This document shows, in pieces, positions 38,066-47,484 of a DNA stretch of 64,000 nucleotides. The notes under the pieces were generated by a model. It made no database searches, was not told the origin of the DNA, and saw only the letters and a list, made by a program, of their open reading frames with translations. The position numbers and the translations under genes were made by a program. Positions within the stretch are counted from its first letter, which is position 1. Each line of letters opens with the position of its first letter. The stretch spans positions 1 to 64,000 of the forward strand of contig CALJDU010000049.1 in assembly GCA_938024995.1 (NCBI GenBank), given 5' to 3'. Source of the stretch: an uncultured bacterium. Lineage in GTDB: Bacteria > Myxococcota_A > Polyangia > Polyangiales > Houyiibacteriaceae.

Positions 38066-40060
38066 TTAGTTGCGTCGACGCCAGGCCACGAACAGGCCGA
38101 GCAGCACAAACATCGCGTACGGCGGGGTTCCACCGACGCTCACGCTACAGATGTTGGGATCGACTTCACCCGGAAGTGTCTCGGTCAGCCCACCACCGTC
38201 CGGCAGACGAAGCGCGGGCGCGCTGACGAAGGGCTCATCCGACACGCCAAGCGGCGCGAAGCAGTCGCCGCCGAGCTCGCACGACGAGAGGAAGAACGCG
38301 GCGTCCGCGCCTTCCACACACGCGCCGTCGCTGCAGGTCGTGCACCCTTCGCGTCCGCTTCGAGGCGTTCCCGTCACCGGCACACATGAGCCCTCGGAGC
38401 CCGGTTCCGCGCAGGCGCGACAGGGGCCGCGGCACTCGCGCTCGCAGCACACGCCGTCGGTGCAGTAACCGCTCGCGCAGTCGGTGTCCTCAACGCAGAG
38501 CGCACCCTGCGACTCGAAGCCGACGCAGCGGCCTTCGTTGCAGGCGATGCAGAGATCACGGTCGCCGCGGGGGTCGCCACTGATCGGGGCGCACTCACCT
38601 TCGAGCCCTGGCTCGCCGCAAGACTTGCAGCCACCGCGGCAGTAGCGCTCGCAGCAGAAGCCATCGGTGCAACGACCGCTCGCGCAGTCCGTCCCGACGT
38701 CACACTCGTCGCCGGTCGGCTCGAAGCCCGCGCACACACCTTCGTTGCAGGTCGCGCAACCCGTGCGATCACCGCGCGGCGCTCCGCTCACGAGCACGCA
38801 CTGTCCTTCTTGTCCCGGCTCCGCGCAGGCGCGGCAGGTGCCCTCGCACTCACGCTCGCAACACACCCCATCCGCGCAGAACCCGCTGAGGCACTCTTCG
38901 TTCACGCCACACGCCGAGCCTGGCTCACCATCGGTGCACACGCCCTCGGTGCAGCTCGTCGCGCAGGCCGCGACGCGGTCTCCGCGGGCGGGGCCGCTGA
39001 CCGGCGTGCACATTCCTTCGGTTCCGGGCTCCGCGCAGGCGTTGCACGCTTCACCGCAGGTGTTCTCACAGCAAACGCCGTCGACACAGAAGCCCGAGTC
39101 GCACTCGGAACCTTCGCCGCAGCTGGCGCCCAAGACCGACAACCCAACGTCGATGCAGACGCCGCTGTCGCACTCCGCGCAACCGACGCGATCTCCTCGC
39201 GGCGCGCCGTCCACGGTGACGCATGATCCTTCTTGTCCGGGCTCGCCGCATGCCCTGCACAGGCCGCGACACGCGCGCTCGCAGCACACGCCGTCGACGC
39301 AGTGTCCGCTCTCGCATCCCATCGCCGTGGTGCAGCTCGCGCCAAGCGGCTCAAGCGGAATGTCAGCACACGCGCCACCGTCACAGGTCGTGCAGCCTTC
39401 GCGATCCCCTCGCGGCGAGCCGTCGACCGGGACACACATGCCTTCGCTGCCCGGCTCTCCGCACGCCCGACAGACGCCTCGGCACGCGCGCTCACAACAG
39501 ACCCCATCCACACAGAAGTCGCTGTCGCAGTCCGTGCCGACCGTACAGATTGAACCGAGCGAGCCATCGCCGGTATCCACGCACACGCCCGTGTCGCAGG
39601 TCGCGCACCCGGTGCGATCGCTACGCGGCGCGCCACTGATGGCGACACACTCGCCCTCTTCGCCGGGTTCGCCACACGACTTGCACGTTCCGGTGCACGC
39701 GCGCTCACAGCAGAACCCGTCCGTGCAGTGTCCGCTTCCGCACTCCGAATCCATCGTGCAGGCATCACCGAGCGCGTTCAGGTCAACGCATGTTCCGGCG
39801 GCGCACTCGTCGCATCCGGTTCGTCCACCCAGAGGCGCTCCCGTGACCGGGCCGCAGGTGCCCTCACTTCCGGACGTTGCGCAAAACGAACACGCATCGG
39901 TGCAGTCGCTCTCGCAGCAGACGCCGTCGACGCAGAAGCCGCTGTCGCAATCCGCTGAGACACCGCAGGCGTCACCGTTTGGGAGCTGAGCCGAAGCGGT
40001 CGCCGACCAAGTCAGCGCAGCGAGGAAAAGAGAAAAGCCGATCGTGATGAGGCGCAACAT
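38066..40060 (-). CDS. Secreted Cys-rich eight-repeat protein with MYXO-CTERM-like tail
   Basis: Protein of 664 aa from ATG 40060. Signal peptide (ATASAQ), then eight repeats of about 70 residues of the type CxSGxCxDGVCCExxCxGxCxxC, EPGxEGxC, GxPRGDRxGC. The C-terminus (ICSVSVGGTPPYAMFVLLGLFVAWRRRN-like: Cys, short hydrophobic helix, Arg cluster) fits the MYXO-CTERM sorting signal, so it is probably anchored on the outer surface after processing. The next gene, with another eight-repeat protein, lies 76 bases downstream in the same direction. Confidence 0.85.
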   Translation of the reverse strand: MLRLITIGFSLFLAALTWSATASAQLPNGDACGVSADCDSGFCVDGVCCESDCTDACSFCATSGSEGTCGPVTGAPLGGRTGCDECAAGTCVDLNALGDACTMDSECGSGHCTDGFCCERACTGTCKSCGEPGEEGECVAISGAPRSDRTGCATCDTGVCVDTGDGSLGSICTVGTDCDSDFCVDGVCCERACRGVCRACGEPGSEGMCVPVDGSPRGDREGCTTCDGGACADIPLEPLGASCTTAMGCESGHCVDGVCCERACRGLCRACGEPGQEGSCVTVDGAPRGDRVGCAECDSGVCIDVGLSVLGASCGEGSECDSGFCVDGVCCENTCGEACNACAEPGTEGMCTPVSGPARGDRVAACATSCTEGVCTDGEPGSACGVNEECLSGFCADGVCCERECEGTCRACAEPGQEGQCVLVSGAPRGDRTGCATCNEGVCAGFEPTGDECDVGTDCASGRCTDGFCCERYCRGGCKSCGEPGLEGECAPISGDPRGDRDLCIACNEGRCVGFESQGALCVEDTDCASGYCTDGVCCERECRGPCRACAEPGSEGSCVPVTGTPRSGREGCTTCSDGACVEGADAAFFLSSCELGGDCFAPLGVSDEPFVSAPALRLPDGGGLTETLPGEVDPNICSVSVGGTPPYAMFVLLGLFVAWRRRN

Positions 40061-40138
40061 GCCGCAGAGACTACCCAAAAGGACGACCCAAGTCGTGTTG
40101 GCGGTCTCACGCTTTGATGAAAAATCTCAGGGTCACCG

Positions 40139-40966
40139 TCACGTGATCAACTTCCCGGTGGCGTCGATTTTCACCCACGGCCCTCCATAGCTGGCGCCCT
40201 CGCCCGCGAGGATGACCTCGGCAGCGCCCGCTGTGAACGGCCTTACGCTCAGGAAGCGCTTGCCCATTTCGATGGCCCACGCGCCGTCCTGGAAAACCCC
40301 ATACGAGTACGGAGACCCCGCCTGGTGGCAAACCCACTGCAGCGCGAGATCCTCCGCCGTGCGCGTCGCTGGGATCGTCATTGTCTCCAGCGAGTAGTCA
40401 TAGAGCCGATGCGGATCAGGCTCTTCCTTCACCGCTTCTCGGAACGCGTCGAGCTCGTCCTCGCTCACGTCGAGGCGCGCGAGGCTCTGGTCGAGTATTT
40501 GGGAGAACCAATCGAAGAACGACCCGACGTGCTCGGACACCATTCCGCGCTCCATCAACCAAACGTCGTTCCCGATGAACACCCAACCCTCGAGGTCCGA
40601 CAGGTCGTATCCACAAAAGAACGCGTGCGGGCAGTGGGTGGGTCCGGTCTTGTTCGGGCGTACCCAATTGTCGTCTTCGCCTGAGACGTTCGGCGAGAGT
40701 ACTTCCATCGGCGAAGGCGGCAGAAACGAAAACCCTTCGCGGTCGTAGTAACCGAGCCCGAACATCGGGTACCCACCGATGGTGGCGATCAGTTCGGTGT
40801 AAAGCGGCGGGAGTGACGGGAACGCGACGCCGTGCACGTACTCAAGAGTCCTCGCGTACTGCATGTGCGGAGACGTGAGGGTGAACGCGGGAATGTTCAC
40901 CTCGTCGCAGCGCACGCGAAGTCGCTCGATCCGATCCGAGAGCGCCCGACAATGTTCGCTCGCCAC
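40139..40966 (-). CDS. SMI1/KNR4 (SUKH)-like protein coupled to xanthine dehydrogenase
   Basis: Protein of about 275 aa. GTG 40966 overlaps the xdhB stop by one base (TAGTG), which supports this start and translational coupling. The middle (LPPLYTELIATIGG, FSFLPPSPMEV, GWVFIGNDVWLMERG, SFFDWFSQIL) resembles the SMI1/KNR4-SUKH fold by eye. SUKH proteins often act as immunity or adaptor proteins. The C-terminal 100 residues are unassigned. If the call is wrong it is still a real coupled gene. Confidence 0.6.
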   Translation of the reverse strand: MASEHCRALSDRIERLRVRCDEVNIPAFTLTSPHMQYARTLEYVHGVAFPSLPPLYTELIATIGGYPMFGLGYYDREGFSFLPPSPMEVLSPNVSGEDDNWVRPNKTGPTHCPHAFFCGYDLSDLEGWVFIGNDVWLMERGMVSEHVGSFFDWFSQILDQSLARLDVSEDELDAFREAVKEEPDPHRLYDYSLETMTIPATRTAEDLALQWVCHQAGSPYSYGVFQDGAWAIEMGKRFLSVRPFTAGAAEVILAGEGASYGGPWVKIDATGKLIT

Positions 40967-43296
40967 TACTCCGCCGCGACCTTCTGCACCCGCGCAGTGA
41001 CGTTCTGAATCGCCCAGAAAACGGCTTCCGGAGTGCTCGGACATCCGAGCGGGATCCCCTCGGGCCGCTTCCCTCCAGATCCGAACGCCGCGACCGCATC
41101 GCGCAGCGCTTCCCGCGCGCTGATCGCCAACATCAGCGGCGGCTCTCCGACCGCTTTGCTTCCATGGATGACGCTCGGCTCCGTCGCGCGATCAAGCAAG
41201 CGCACGTGGAACTCTTCCGGGCACTCGCCCAAGGTCGGGAGCTTGTAGGTACTGGCGCCTCGCGTCGCGAGCATTCCCTTGGCGCGATCGTCTTGACGCC
41301 AGACCAGCTCCTCGGTCGTGAGCCAACCGAGACCCTGAATGTAGCCTCCCTCGACCTGACCCTTGTCGACCAGCGGCGAGATGCTGTCGCCCACGTCATG
41401 CACCACGTCCGCGCGCACGATGGTGTACTGCCCGGTGAAGCGGTCGACCTCGACCTCGGTGATGGCCGCGCCGTACGCGAAGTAGTGGAAGGGCTTCCCG
41501 CTCCCCGCTTCTTCGTCGTACTTGATCTTCGGGGTGCGGTAGTAGCCGGTCGCGAAGAGCGGGAGCCGCTGAAGGTACGCGGTCTTGGCGAGCTCCGCGA
41601 AGCTGACCGTCGTCTCCGGCGACCCGAACACCCAGGCCTTGCCGTCACCAAACTCGATGTCGTCTTTGCTGGCGCCGAGCTTCTGCGACGCGACCAAGGC
41701 GAGCCGTTCACGGATCTGCTGGCACGCGTCACGCACCGCCGCGCCGTTGAGATCGGTTCCGCTGCTGGCCGCGGTGGCGCTGGTGTTCGGCACCTTGTCG
41801 GTACGCGTCGGCATCATCCGGACGCTCTCGAGCGGGGTCCCCAAGGCGTCCGCGGCGATCTGGAGCATCTTGGTGTGGAGGCCCTGCCCCATCTCCGTGC
41901 CGCCGTGGTTGAGCTGCACGCTGCCATCGGCGTAGAGCAACACGAGCGCGCCGGCCTGGTTAAAGAACGCCGTCGTGAACGAGATCCCGAACTTCACCGG
42001 CGTCACCGCGATCCCGCGCTTCACCGTTTCGTGGGTCTCGTTGAAGCGGCGAATCGCTTCGCGGCGATGCGCGAAATCAGCGTCGCGCTTCACCTCGTCG
42101 ACGACCCGGGTCACGCGCTCGGCTTGCGTGACGCGCTGACCAAAGTGCGTGCGGTCACCTTCGCGATAGAAATTTTTCTCGCGAACGATCTCGGGTGGCA
42201 AGCCGGTCGCTCGGGCGACTCGATCGATCGCGTCTTCGATCACGACCATGCCCTGCGGCCCCCCAAAGCCGCGGAACGCGGTCTGCGAGGTCTTGTGCGT
42301 GTTGCAGACGCGGCCGACCACGCGGAGGTGATCGATCCGGTAGCAGTTGTCGACGTGGAACATCGCGCGGAACATCACCGGCTCGGAGAGGTCGAGGCTC
42401 CACCCTCCGTCGCTAAAGAGCTCGATGTCAGCAGCGAAGATCTCGCCGTCGTCACCGTAGGCGATCTTGTAGCGACCGAGGAACGGATGTCGCTTTCCGG
42501 TGAGCGCCATGTCGCGCTGACGATCGAGACGGACGCGAACCGGGCGACCGGTCTTGTTGGCGCCGACCGCCGCGACCGACGCCCAGGCGTTCGCCTGCAC
42601 TTCTTTTCCGCCGAACGCGCCGCCCATGCGCAGCGACTGACAGCTGACGTCGTGGCTCGAGAGCCCGAGCACCCGCGCGACGATCATCTGCGTCTCGGTC
42701 GGGTGCTGCGTGCTGCTGTGAACCTGGAAGCCACCGGACTCGTCTTGGTAGACGATGGCCGCCTGGGCCTCGAGGTAGAAGTGCTCTTGCCCGCCGACGT
42801 GCACCTCGCCGCTAAGCGTCTTGTGCTGCGAGAGCGTCGCGTTCACCTCGCCGGAGTCGATCACGAGCGGCTTGGTGTGAAAGCTGTCTTTCGCGATCGC
42901 GTCCTCAATCGTGAGGATCGGCTCGAGCGCTTCGTACTCCACCTTGACCTTCTTCACCGCTTGTCGCGCGAGGAGCTCGGTCTCCGCGAGCACCCAGCAG
43001 ACCGCTTGCCCGTGATAGACGACCACGTCCGGGAAGAGCGGCTCGTCTTGCCGCGCCGGTCCCGTGTTCCCGTTACCAGGGACGTCGTCACCCGTGAGCA
43101 CCGTGGCGACGCCCTCCATCGTGAGCGCCTCGCTCGCGTCGATCGAGACGACCTTGGCATGAGCGTGTGGAGAACACACCGGCCACGCGGACAAGACGTT
43201 CGCGAAGCGCGTCTTGAGGTCGTCGGTGTAGAGGGCGGCGCCGGTCACGTGTCCACGCGCGCTCTCGTGACTGATGCTCTTGCCGACGTGCGTCAT
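40966..43296 (-). CDS. xdhB: Xanthine dehydrogenase, molybdenum-binding subunit
   Basis: Protein of 776 aa, the size of XdhB. It binds the molybdopterin cofactor and oxidises hypoxanthine and xanthine to urate. Signatures: GxxGxxDDL-type start (SISHESARGHVTGAALYTDD), GQEHFYLEAQAAIV, GGAFGGKE, TAFRGFGGPQGM, and the catalytic Glu in KAVGEPPLMLAISAREAL near the C-terminus. Together with xdhA it forms the purine-catabolic enzyme in the cytoplasm. Its start overlaps the xdhA stop by four bases. No XdhC chaperone is adjacent. Confidence 0.92.
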   Translation of the reverse strand: MTHVGKSISHESARGHVTGAALYTDDLKTRFANVLSAWPVCSPHAHAKVVSIDASEALTMEGVATVLTGDDVPGNGNTGPARQDEPLFPDVVVYHGQAVCWVLAETELLARQAVKKVKVEYEALEPILTIEDAIAKDSFHTKPLVIDSGEVNATLSQHKTLSGEVHVGGQEHFYLEAQAAIVYQDESGGFQVHSSTQHPTETQMIVARVLGLSSHDVSCQSLRMGGAFGGKEVQANAWASVAAVGANKTGRPVRVRLDRQRDMALTGKRHPFLGRYKIAYGDDGEIFAADIELFSDGGWSLDLSEPVMFRAMFHVDNCYRIDHLRVVGRVCNTHKTSQTAFRGFGGPQGMVVIEDAIDRVARATGLPPEIVREKNFYREGDRTHFGQRVTQAERVTRVVDEVKRDADFAHRREAIRRFNETHETVKRGIAVTPVKFGISFTTAFFNQAGALVLLYADGSVQLNHGGTEMGQGLHTKMLQIAADALGTPLESVRMMPTRTDKVPNTSATAASSGTDLNGAAVRDACQQIRERLALVASQKLGASKDDIEFGDGKAWVFGSPETTVSFAELAKTAYLQRLPLFATGYYRTPKIKYDEEAGSGKPFHYFAYGAAITEVEVDRFTGQYTIVRADVVHDVGDSISPLVDKGQVEGGYIQGLGWLTTEELVWRQDDRAKGMLATRGASTYKLPTLGECPEEFHVRLLDRATEPSVIHGSKAVGEPPLMLAISAREALRDAVAAFGSGGKRPEGIPLGCPSTPEAVFWAIQNVTARVQKVAAE

Positions 43297-44714
43297 GACG
43301 CGCTCCCGAGCTCGCTGGACATGTCATGCGCGAACTTCTCTAACAGGCTGACGACCATCGCGTTGCGGTAGCTGGCGGACCCGCGGTGGTCACTCATCGG
43401 GGTAAACGCGGTCGCGAGTTTCTCTTTGGCGCGCGCGATGGACGCCGCGTCGAACGCGTGCCCAACGAGCTCTCGTTCCGCGTCGTACGCCCGGGCCGGG
43501 GTCGCGGCGACGCCTCCATATGCCAACCGCGCGCGGGTCACCTTGCCATCGTCGCCGATGTCGACCGCGAGACCGGCCGCGACCGTTGAGATGTCGTCCA
43601 TGACGCGTTTGCTCACCTTGTAGAACTTGCTGACCACGGGGAACGGCCGGGGGAGGATGATGCTCTTGATGAGCTCGCCCGGCTTGAGCACCGTCGCGCG
43701 ATACCCCGTGAAGAATTGATCGAGCGCGACCTCTCGCTCCCCGGACGCGCTCGCGATGACCACGCGGGCATCGAGCGCCAAAAGAACCGGCGGGCTGTCG
43801 CCGATCGGCGACGCGACCGCGATGTTCCCGCCGAGCGTCGCGCGGTTTCGGATGAGCCGCGACGAGAAGAGCGGGAGCACCTGCTCGAGCATCGGGAGCA
43901 AGCCGGTCCCGTGCAGACGCTCTTCGATCTGGCTGAGCGGAACCGCAGCGCCGATGGTGAGCGCGTCGTCCGCGAGATCCCATGTGTAGAGATCGCAAAC
44001 CGACTCAAGCGAGACGATCGCGGAGAAGCGGCGCTCCATTTGGTTCACCTCAACGACGATGTCGGTCCCGCCGGTGACCAAGGTGGCGTCGGGGTGCTTG
44101 GCCAAGATCGGGAACGTGTCCTTGAGCGTGAGCGGACGAAAGAAGGGAACGCCCGCGCCGACGTATTCCACGGCGGCGACAGACGGCGCCGCGTCGTCCA
44201 GACGCGAGAGGTGTCGGTCTCCCTTCTTGGGCAAGCCGAGCTGCACCACCGCGTCCCGGATGGGGCGGTACCCCGTGCAGCGACAGAGATTGCCGCTGAT
44301 CGACTCCGGATCGAAGCCGTCTTTCCCGGCGACGCGACCGTCTCGGTAGTACTCCGAGAACATCGAGACGACGAAGCCCGGGGTGCAATAGCCGCACTGG
44401 GATCCGCCGGTCTCGACCATCGCTTCTTGTACCGGGTGGAGCGCGTCCCCGTTCGCGATGCCCTCGACGGTCACGAGCTCTTGGCCGTCTACGCTCGGCA
44501 ACAAGACCAAGCAGCTGTTCATCCCGACGTAGCGGGTCTTGCCGTCCGGACCGCGCCGCACGAACGCGACCGCGCAAGCGCCGCACTCACCTTCAGCGCA
44601 CCCTTCCTTGGTCCCCGTGAGTCCGCGATCGCGAAGAAAATGAAGCAGCGAGACGTGGGGATCGACGCCGTCCGCGACGACCTCTTCGCCGTTGAGCCGA
44701 AACGAGATGGGCAT
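43293..44714 (-). CDS. xdhA: Xanthine dehydrogenase, FAD and 2Fe-2S subunit
   Basis: Protein of 473 aa. Two [2Fe-2S] clusters at the N-terminus (EGCAEGECGACAV, then GSQCGYCTPG and NLCRCTGYRPI), followed by the FAD-binding domain (VTGGTDIVVEV, IRNRATLGGNIAVASPIGD) and the CO-dehydrogenase flavoprotein C-terminal domain. It passes electrons from the molybdenum site to NAD+. First gene of the xdh operon. Confidence 0.93.
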   Translation of the reverse strand: MPISFRLNGEEVVADGVDPHVSLLHFLRDRGLTGTKEGCAEGECGACAVAFVRRGPDGKTRYVGMNSCLVLLPSVDGQELVTVEGIANGDALHPVQEAMVETGGSQCGYCTPGFVVSMFSEYYRDGRVAGKDGFDPESISGNLCRCTGYRPIRDAVVQLGLPKKGDRHLSRLDDAAPSVAAVEYVGAGVPFFRPLTLKDTFPILAKHPDATLVTGGTDIVVEVNQMERRFSAIVSLESVCDLYTWDLADDALTIGAAVPLSQIEERLHGTGLLPMLEQVLPLFSSRLIRNRATLGGNIAVASPIGDSPPVLLALDARVVIASASGEREVALDQFFTGYRATVLKPGELIKSIILPRPFPVVSKFYKVSKRVMDDISTVAAGLAVDIGDDGKVTRARLAYGGVAATPARAYDAERELVGHAFDAASIARAKEKLATAFTPMSDHRGSASYRNAMVVSLLEKFAHDMSSELGSAS

Positions 44715-44836
44715 GGCGCGGAGGGTACTGGAATTCCGAGCGCGAGCCGAACACCTGATCCGTGAGCGCTATGTGCGCGGTTCTACAACGGGTCATGCCC
44801 AGCGACCGTTGAAGCACGCTCTGCGTCTCGTTGCTG

Positions 44837-46087
44837 CTAGAGGTGCGGCCGTGTCGAAGGGGCGTCGAGCCGCGCCTCCTCGGACAGCTCCCACTCAAAG
44901 CGATCGATCAGGGCGAGTGAGTCGAGCTCACCATCGCCCGAGTCCCAGATCGCGAAGCGCAACGTGAGCCGCGATCCACCAGTGACTGGCGCGAACGTGG
45001 TCAACCAACCCGTCGCGCCGCCGACGTCGCGCACGTCAACCGGGCGCCCGAAGACGTCCACGGTTCCGCACATCGCTTCGCCTTCGAAACCGGTCGATCG
45101 GAGCGCGTCGCGTCCGCGGCCGCAGGAAAAGTCTCGTCCACCGTGGAACCCGGGCGTGCAGACCGTGAAGAGGCTGTTGTTCACGCTGATCGGCTCTCCG
45201 CGTTCATCGAAGGCGATGTTCTGGAGCGGACCGTCGTCCTCCTGACGAAGCACCGCGAAGACGTCGTTGAACGCATCGCAGATGTATGCCGGGTACTCGT
45301 AGGTGTAGAAGGTCGTGTTGAAGCGAAAGCCATAGGCGTTAGTCGGGACCAAGATCTCGATCTCAAGCGCGATCGAATCAAAGACATCTCCGCTTCGCAC
45401 TCCCGGGCATGCCGCAGAGCGAACGGGAAAGCCGGGGGGGTAAGGTTCCGAGAGCCCGCCGTTGAAGTCATCGCATTCGGAGGTGTACCCATCCTGTCCG
45501 GGCGTCCGCGCCGCCCCGCTCGAGAGCGCGAGCATGCTCTCTCCTTCCAATGGCGAGACCGTTCCGAAGTCGGACAACAGGCCTCGTTGCAGCGGTGAAC
45601 GGGTCAACACGGTTCCCGACGCGGTCGTGTAGAACGCGTTGACGACTCCCCAGCTGAAGCCCTCTGAACGTCGGCAAAGACCGATCGCGCGGGCCGCGTC
45701 CATCGGGTCACCCGAATCGATCGCGAGCCCTTCATCACATCGAGAAACGACCGCGTCCGCGCCGTCACAGTCTTCGTCCATGTCGTTCCCTGGCGCGTCG
45801 AACGCCCCGGGGTTCACGTTCCGATCACAGTCATCGCAGTCGCGCTCGAACGGGAAGCCGTCCCCATCGAGATCGCTTCCGGCGCCCGGCTCACACACCT
45901 CAGGTCGTGTGTCGGGCGCCGAGTCCCGCATCGCGTGGGTGTCGAGCGCGCCAGTCGCATCGCGACTCGTATCTGGCGGAGGCGAACCCGAGTCACGCGC
46001 TCCGGAGTCGAACGGGATGCCGGGAGCAGGTTCATCGGCGCAACCCACTGCGTGCGTGAACACGACGATCAGCAGGAGGAAGCGCAT
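44837..46087 (-). CDS. MopE-motif / choice-of-anchor-L lipoprotein (paralogue 1)
   Basis: Protein of 416 aa. Signal with lipobox AVGC, an Asp/Ser linker, then the MopE-like Ca/Cu-binding motif (DLDGDGFPFERDCDDC, NVNPGAFDAPGNDMDEDCDG, about 70-110). The main domain matches the choice-of-anchor-L pattern: LEGESMLALSSG, YTYEYPAYICDAFNDVFAVL, NIAFDERGEPISVNN and SIWDSGD near the end. It has two close paralogues at 47485 and 56202. Likely cell-surface anchored. It lies downstream of the RNA ligase gene on the same strand with a 304-base gap. Confidence 0.85.
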   Translation of the reverse strand: MRFLLLIVVFTHAVGCADEPAPGIPFDSGARDSGSPPPDTSRDATGALDTHAMRDSAPDTRPEVCEPGAGSDLDGDGFPFERDCDDCDRNVNPGAFDAPGNDMDEDCDGADAVVSRCDEGLAIDSGDPMDAARAIGLCRRSEGFSWGVVNAFYTTASGTVLTRSPLQRGLLSDFGTVSPLEGESMLALSSGAARTPGQDGYTSECDDFNGGLSEPYPPGFPVRSAACPGVRSGDVFDSIALEIEILVPTNAYGFRFNTTFYTYEYPAYICDAFNDVFAVLRQEDDGPLQNIAFDERGEPISVNNSLFTVCTPGFHGGRDFSCGRGRDALRSTGFEGEAMCGTVDVFGRPVDVRDVGGATGWLTTFAPVTGGSRLTLRFAIWDSGDGELDSLALIDRFEWELSEEARLDAPSTRPHL

Positions 46088-46391
46088 GCCCCACCTTATC
46101 GCGACGCTCGCGTCGAGACGAGCGCGCGGTCAGTCGCTCCGGCGTCATCACCCGCAGTGGTCACCCACAGCCACCCAGATCACAAATCGTTGACGCGTCG
46201 AGCACCTCGCACCAAGCCGCGATCCCGCGGAGGCTGCCTGGCGTCCCCCGCTCGCCCTCGCTCATCTCGACTGCGAACGCGCGTGACGAGAGCGACGCGA
46301 GTCGAGCATGAACCGCGCGAGACCTTCCGTGTTTTGTGAATCGAACAGCAACGACCCGCCCGCTTTACGCAGAGCAGGTCGCCATCTGAGC
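46088..46391. other. Gap between the paralogue 1 and RNA ligase genes
   Basis: About 304 bases without a convincing gene. Short frames here are Arg/Ser-rich shadows. No sigma-54 element or terminator was found; it probably holds the promoter of the 44837-46087 gene. Confidence 0.5.
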
Positions 46392-47414
46392 CTAGTTGAA
46401 CTCGGTACCGCCCTTGCGCAGCAAGTAGGCGTCCGAGATCGACTTGAGCTGAACGCGCCCGAGCTCGTCATCGCGACGCTCGACCACCGGACGCACCACG
46501 ACGCCTTCGCGCATGTGCGCGCCTTCGCCGCTGATGGACTCCTGGCCGTTCGTGTGTTCCGCGAGCGCCTCTTCCGAGAGCGGTCCGCGGTACAAGATCG
46601 GGACGCGTTCGATGGCGTGCGTTTCGCAAAACGCGTCGAGGTCGGCGTCGCTCAGGTAGCCCCCCTGCGTCGGCCGACCCACATAGACATCGAAGACGCG
46701 GAAGCACGCCTCGCGCTGTCCGTACTGAAGGTCCTGCAGACCGCGGCCGAACACCTCGCCGAGCACATAGATCGCCGCTTCCCCCGTCGCGCGAAGCGCC
46801 TGCTCGAGCTTGAGCTGGATCGCGACCCGGGTGTAGGTGTTGTCGACGCCCGGAACGAACGCGAGTCCCTTGGCCGACTGGCCCTTCGACGAGATCACGA
46901 TCTCGTCATCGATGAGGCCCACCATGCACCAGGTGCCGTGAAGCTTCTCGGTCATCACGACCTCTTCACCTTCCTTCAGCACGTCAGGGAAGCGCTTGAT
47001 GTTCTCGACGTCGTACTTGAGCGTCTTGCCGACCATCGCGCGCACTTCGCCCGCGAGCTGGGTTGGGATCTCCGGCACGTACTTCTCGATGCCGAGCTCT
47101 TCGCCCACGTCGTCGCCCAGCGACCAGTGCGGACGCGCGGCCACGCACAGACCCTGACTCAGCACGCCGCGAAGACGCACCGCCTTGACCCGGTTCTTGC
47201 CCTTGCCCGCGAGGCGCCCGGTCAGACCCAGCTCCTCGAGCAACGCGTCCGGCACGATCGCCTGCTCAGGGATGTACGCGACAAGATCGCCCGTCGAAAA
47301 CTGACCCTTGCGCACGACGGAGCGGTAGCTCCCGACCCGCGCCAGCTCGAGCGCGTCTGCGTTTGTGTGTTCCTCGATCGCGATCGCGACCACTTCGACC
47401 TTGAATGTTGCCAT
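46392..47414 (-). CDS. RNA ligase, DraRnl (DRB0094) type
   Basis: Protein of 340 aa, the size of Deinococcus radiodurans DraRnl. An N-terminal OB-fold-like domain (about 1-110) precedes the nucleotidyltransferase domain. Adenylated Lys157 sits in EKLHGTW (motif I), and REGVVVRP matches motif IV with LKSISDAYLL as motif V. This family seals 3'-OH/5'-phosphate nicks in RNA duplexes using ATP through covalent AMP. It lies in an rtc-containing island. The choice-of-anchor-L gene is 70 bases upstream in the same direction, suggesting co-transcription; no sigma-54 site was found before it. Confidence 0.88.
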   Translation of the reverse strand: MATFKVEVVAIAIEEHTNADALELARVGSYRSVVRKGQFSTGDLVAYIPEQAIVPDALLEELGLTGRLAGKGKNRVKAVRLRGVLSQGLCVAARPHWSLGDDVGEELGIEKYVPEIPTQLAGEVRAMVGKTLKYDVENIKRFPDVLKEGEEVVMTEKLHGTWCMVGLIDDEIVISSKGQSAKGLAFVPGVDNTYTRVAIQLKLEQALRATGEAAIYVLGEVFGRGLQDLQYGQREACFRVFDVYVGRPTQGGYLSDADLDAFCETHAIERVPILYRGPLSEEALAEHTNGQESISGEGAHMREGVVVRPVVERRDDELGRVQLKSISDAYLLRKGGTEFN

Positions 47415-47484
47415 TGGACATTCTCCCTGCCGCGGGCGAGGCGAAGGTAATGACGAATCAGAAGGTCGCCAGAGCTCTGACCAA

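Noticed and set aside
36238..40060. Tandem repeats suggesting a CRISPR array
   Set aside because: The repeats are in-frame protein repeats with variable DNA, without constant 25-40 bp units and spacers.
41164..43371. 735 aa plus frame opposite xdhB
   Set aside because: Long only because of high G+C; the real gene on the minus strand has complete molybdenum-subunit motifs.
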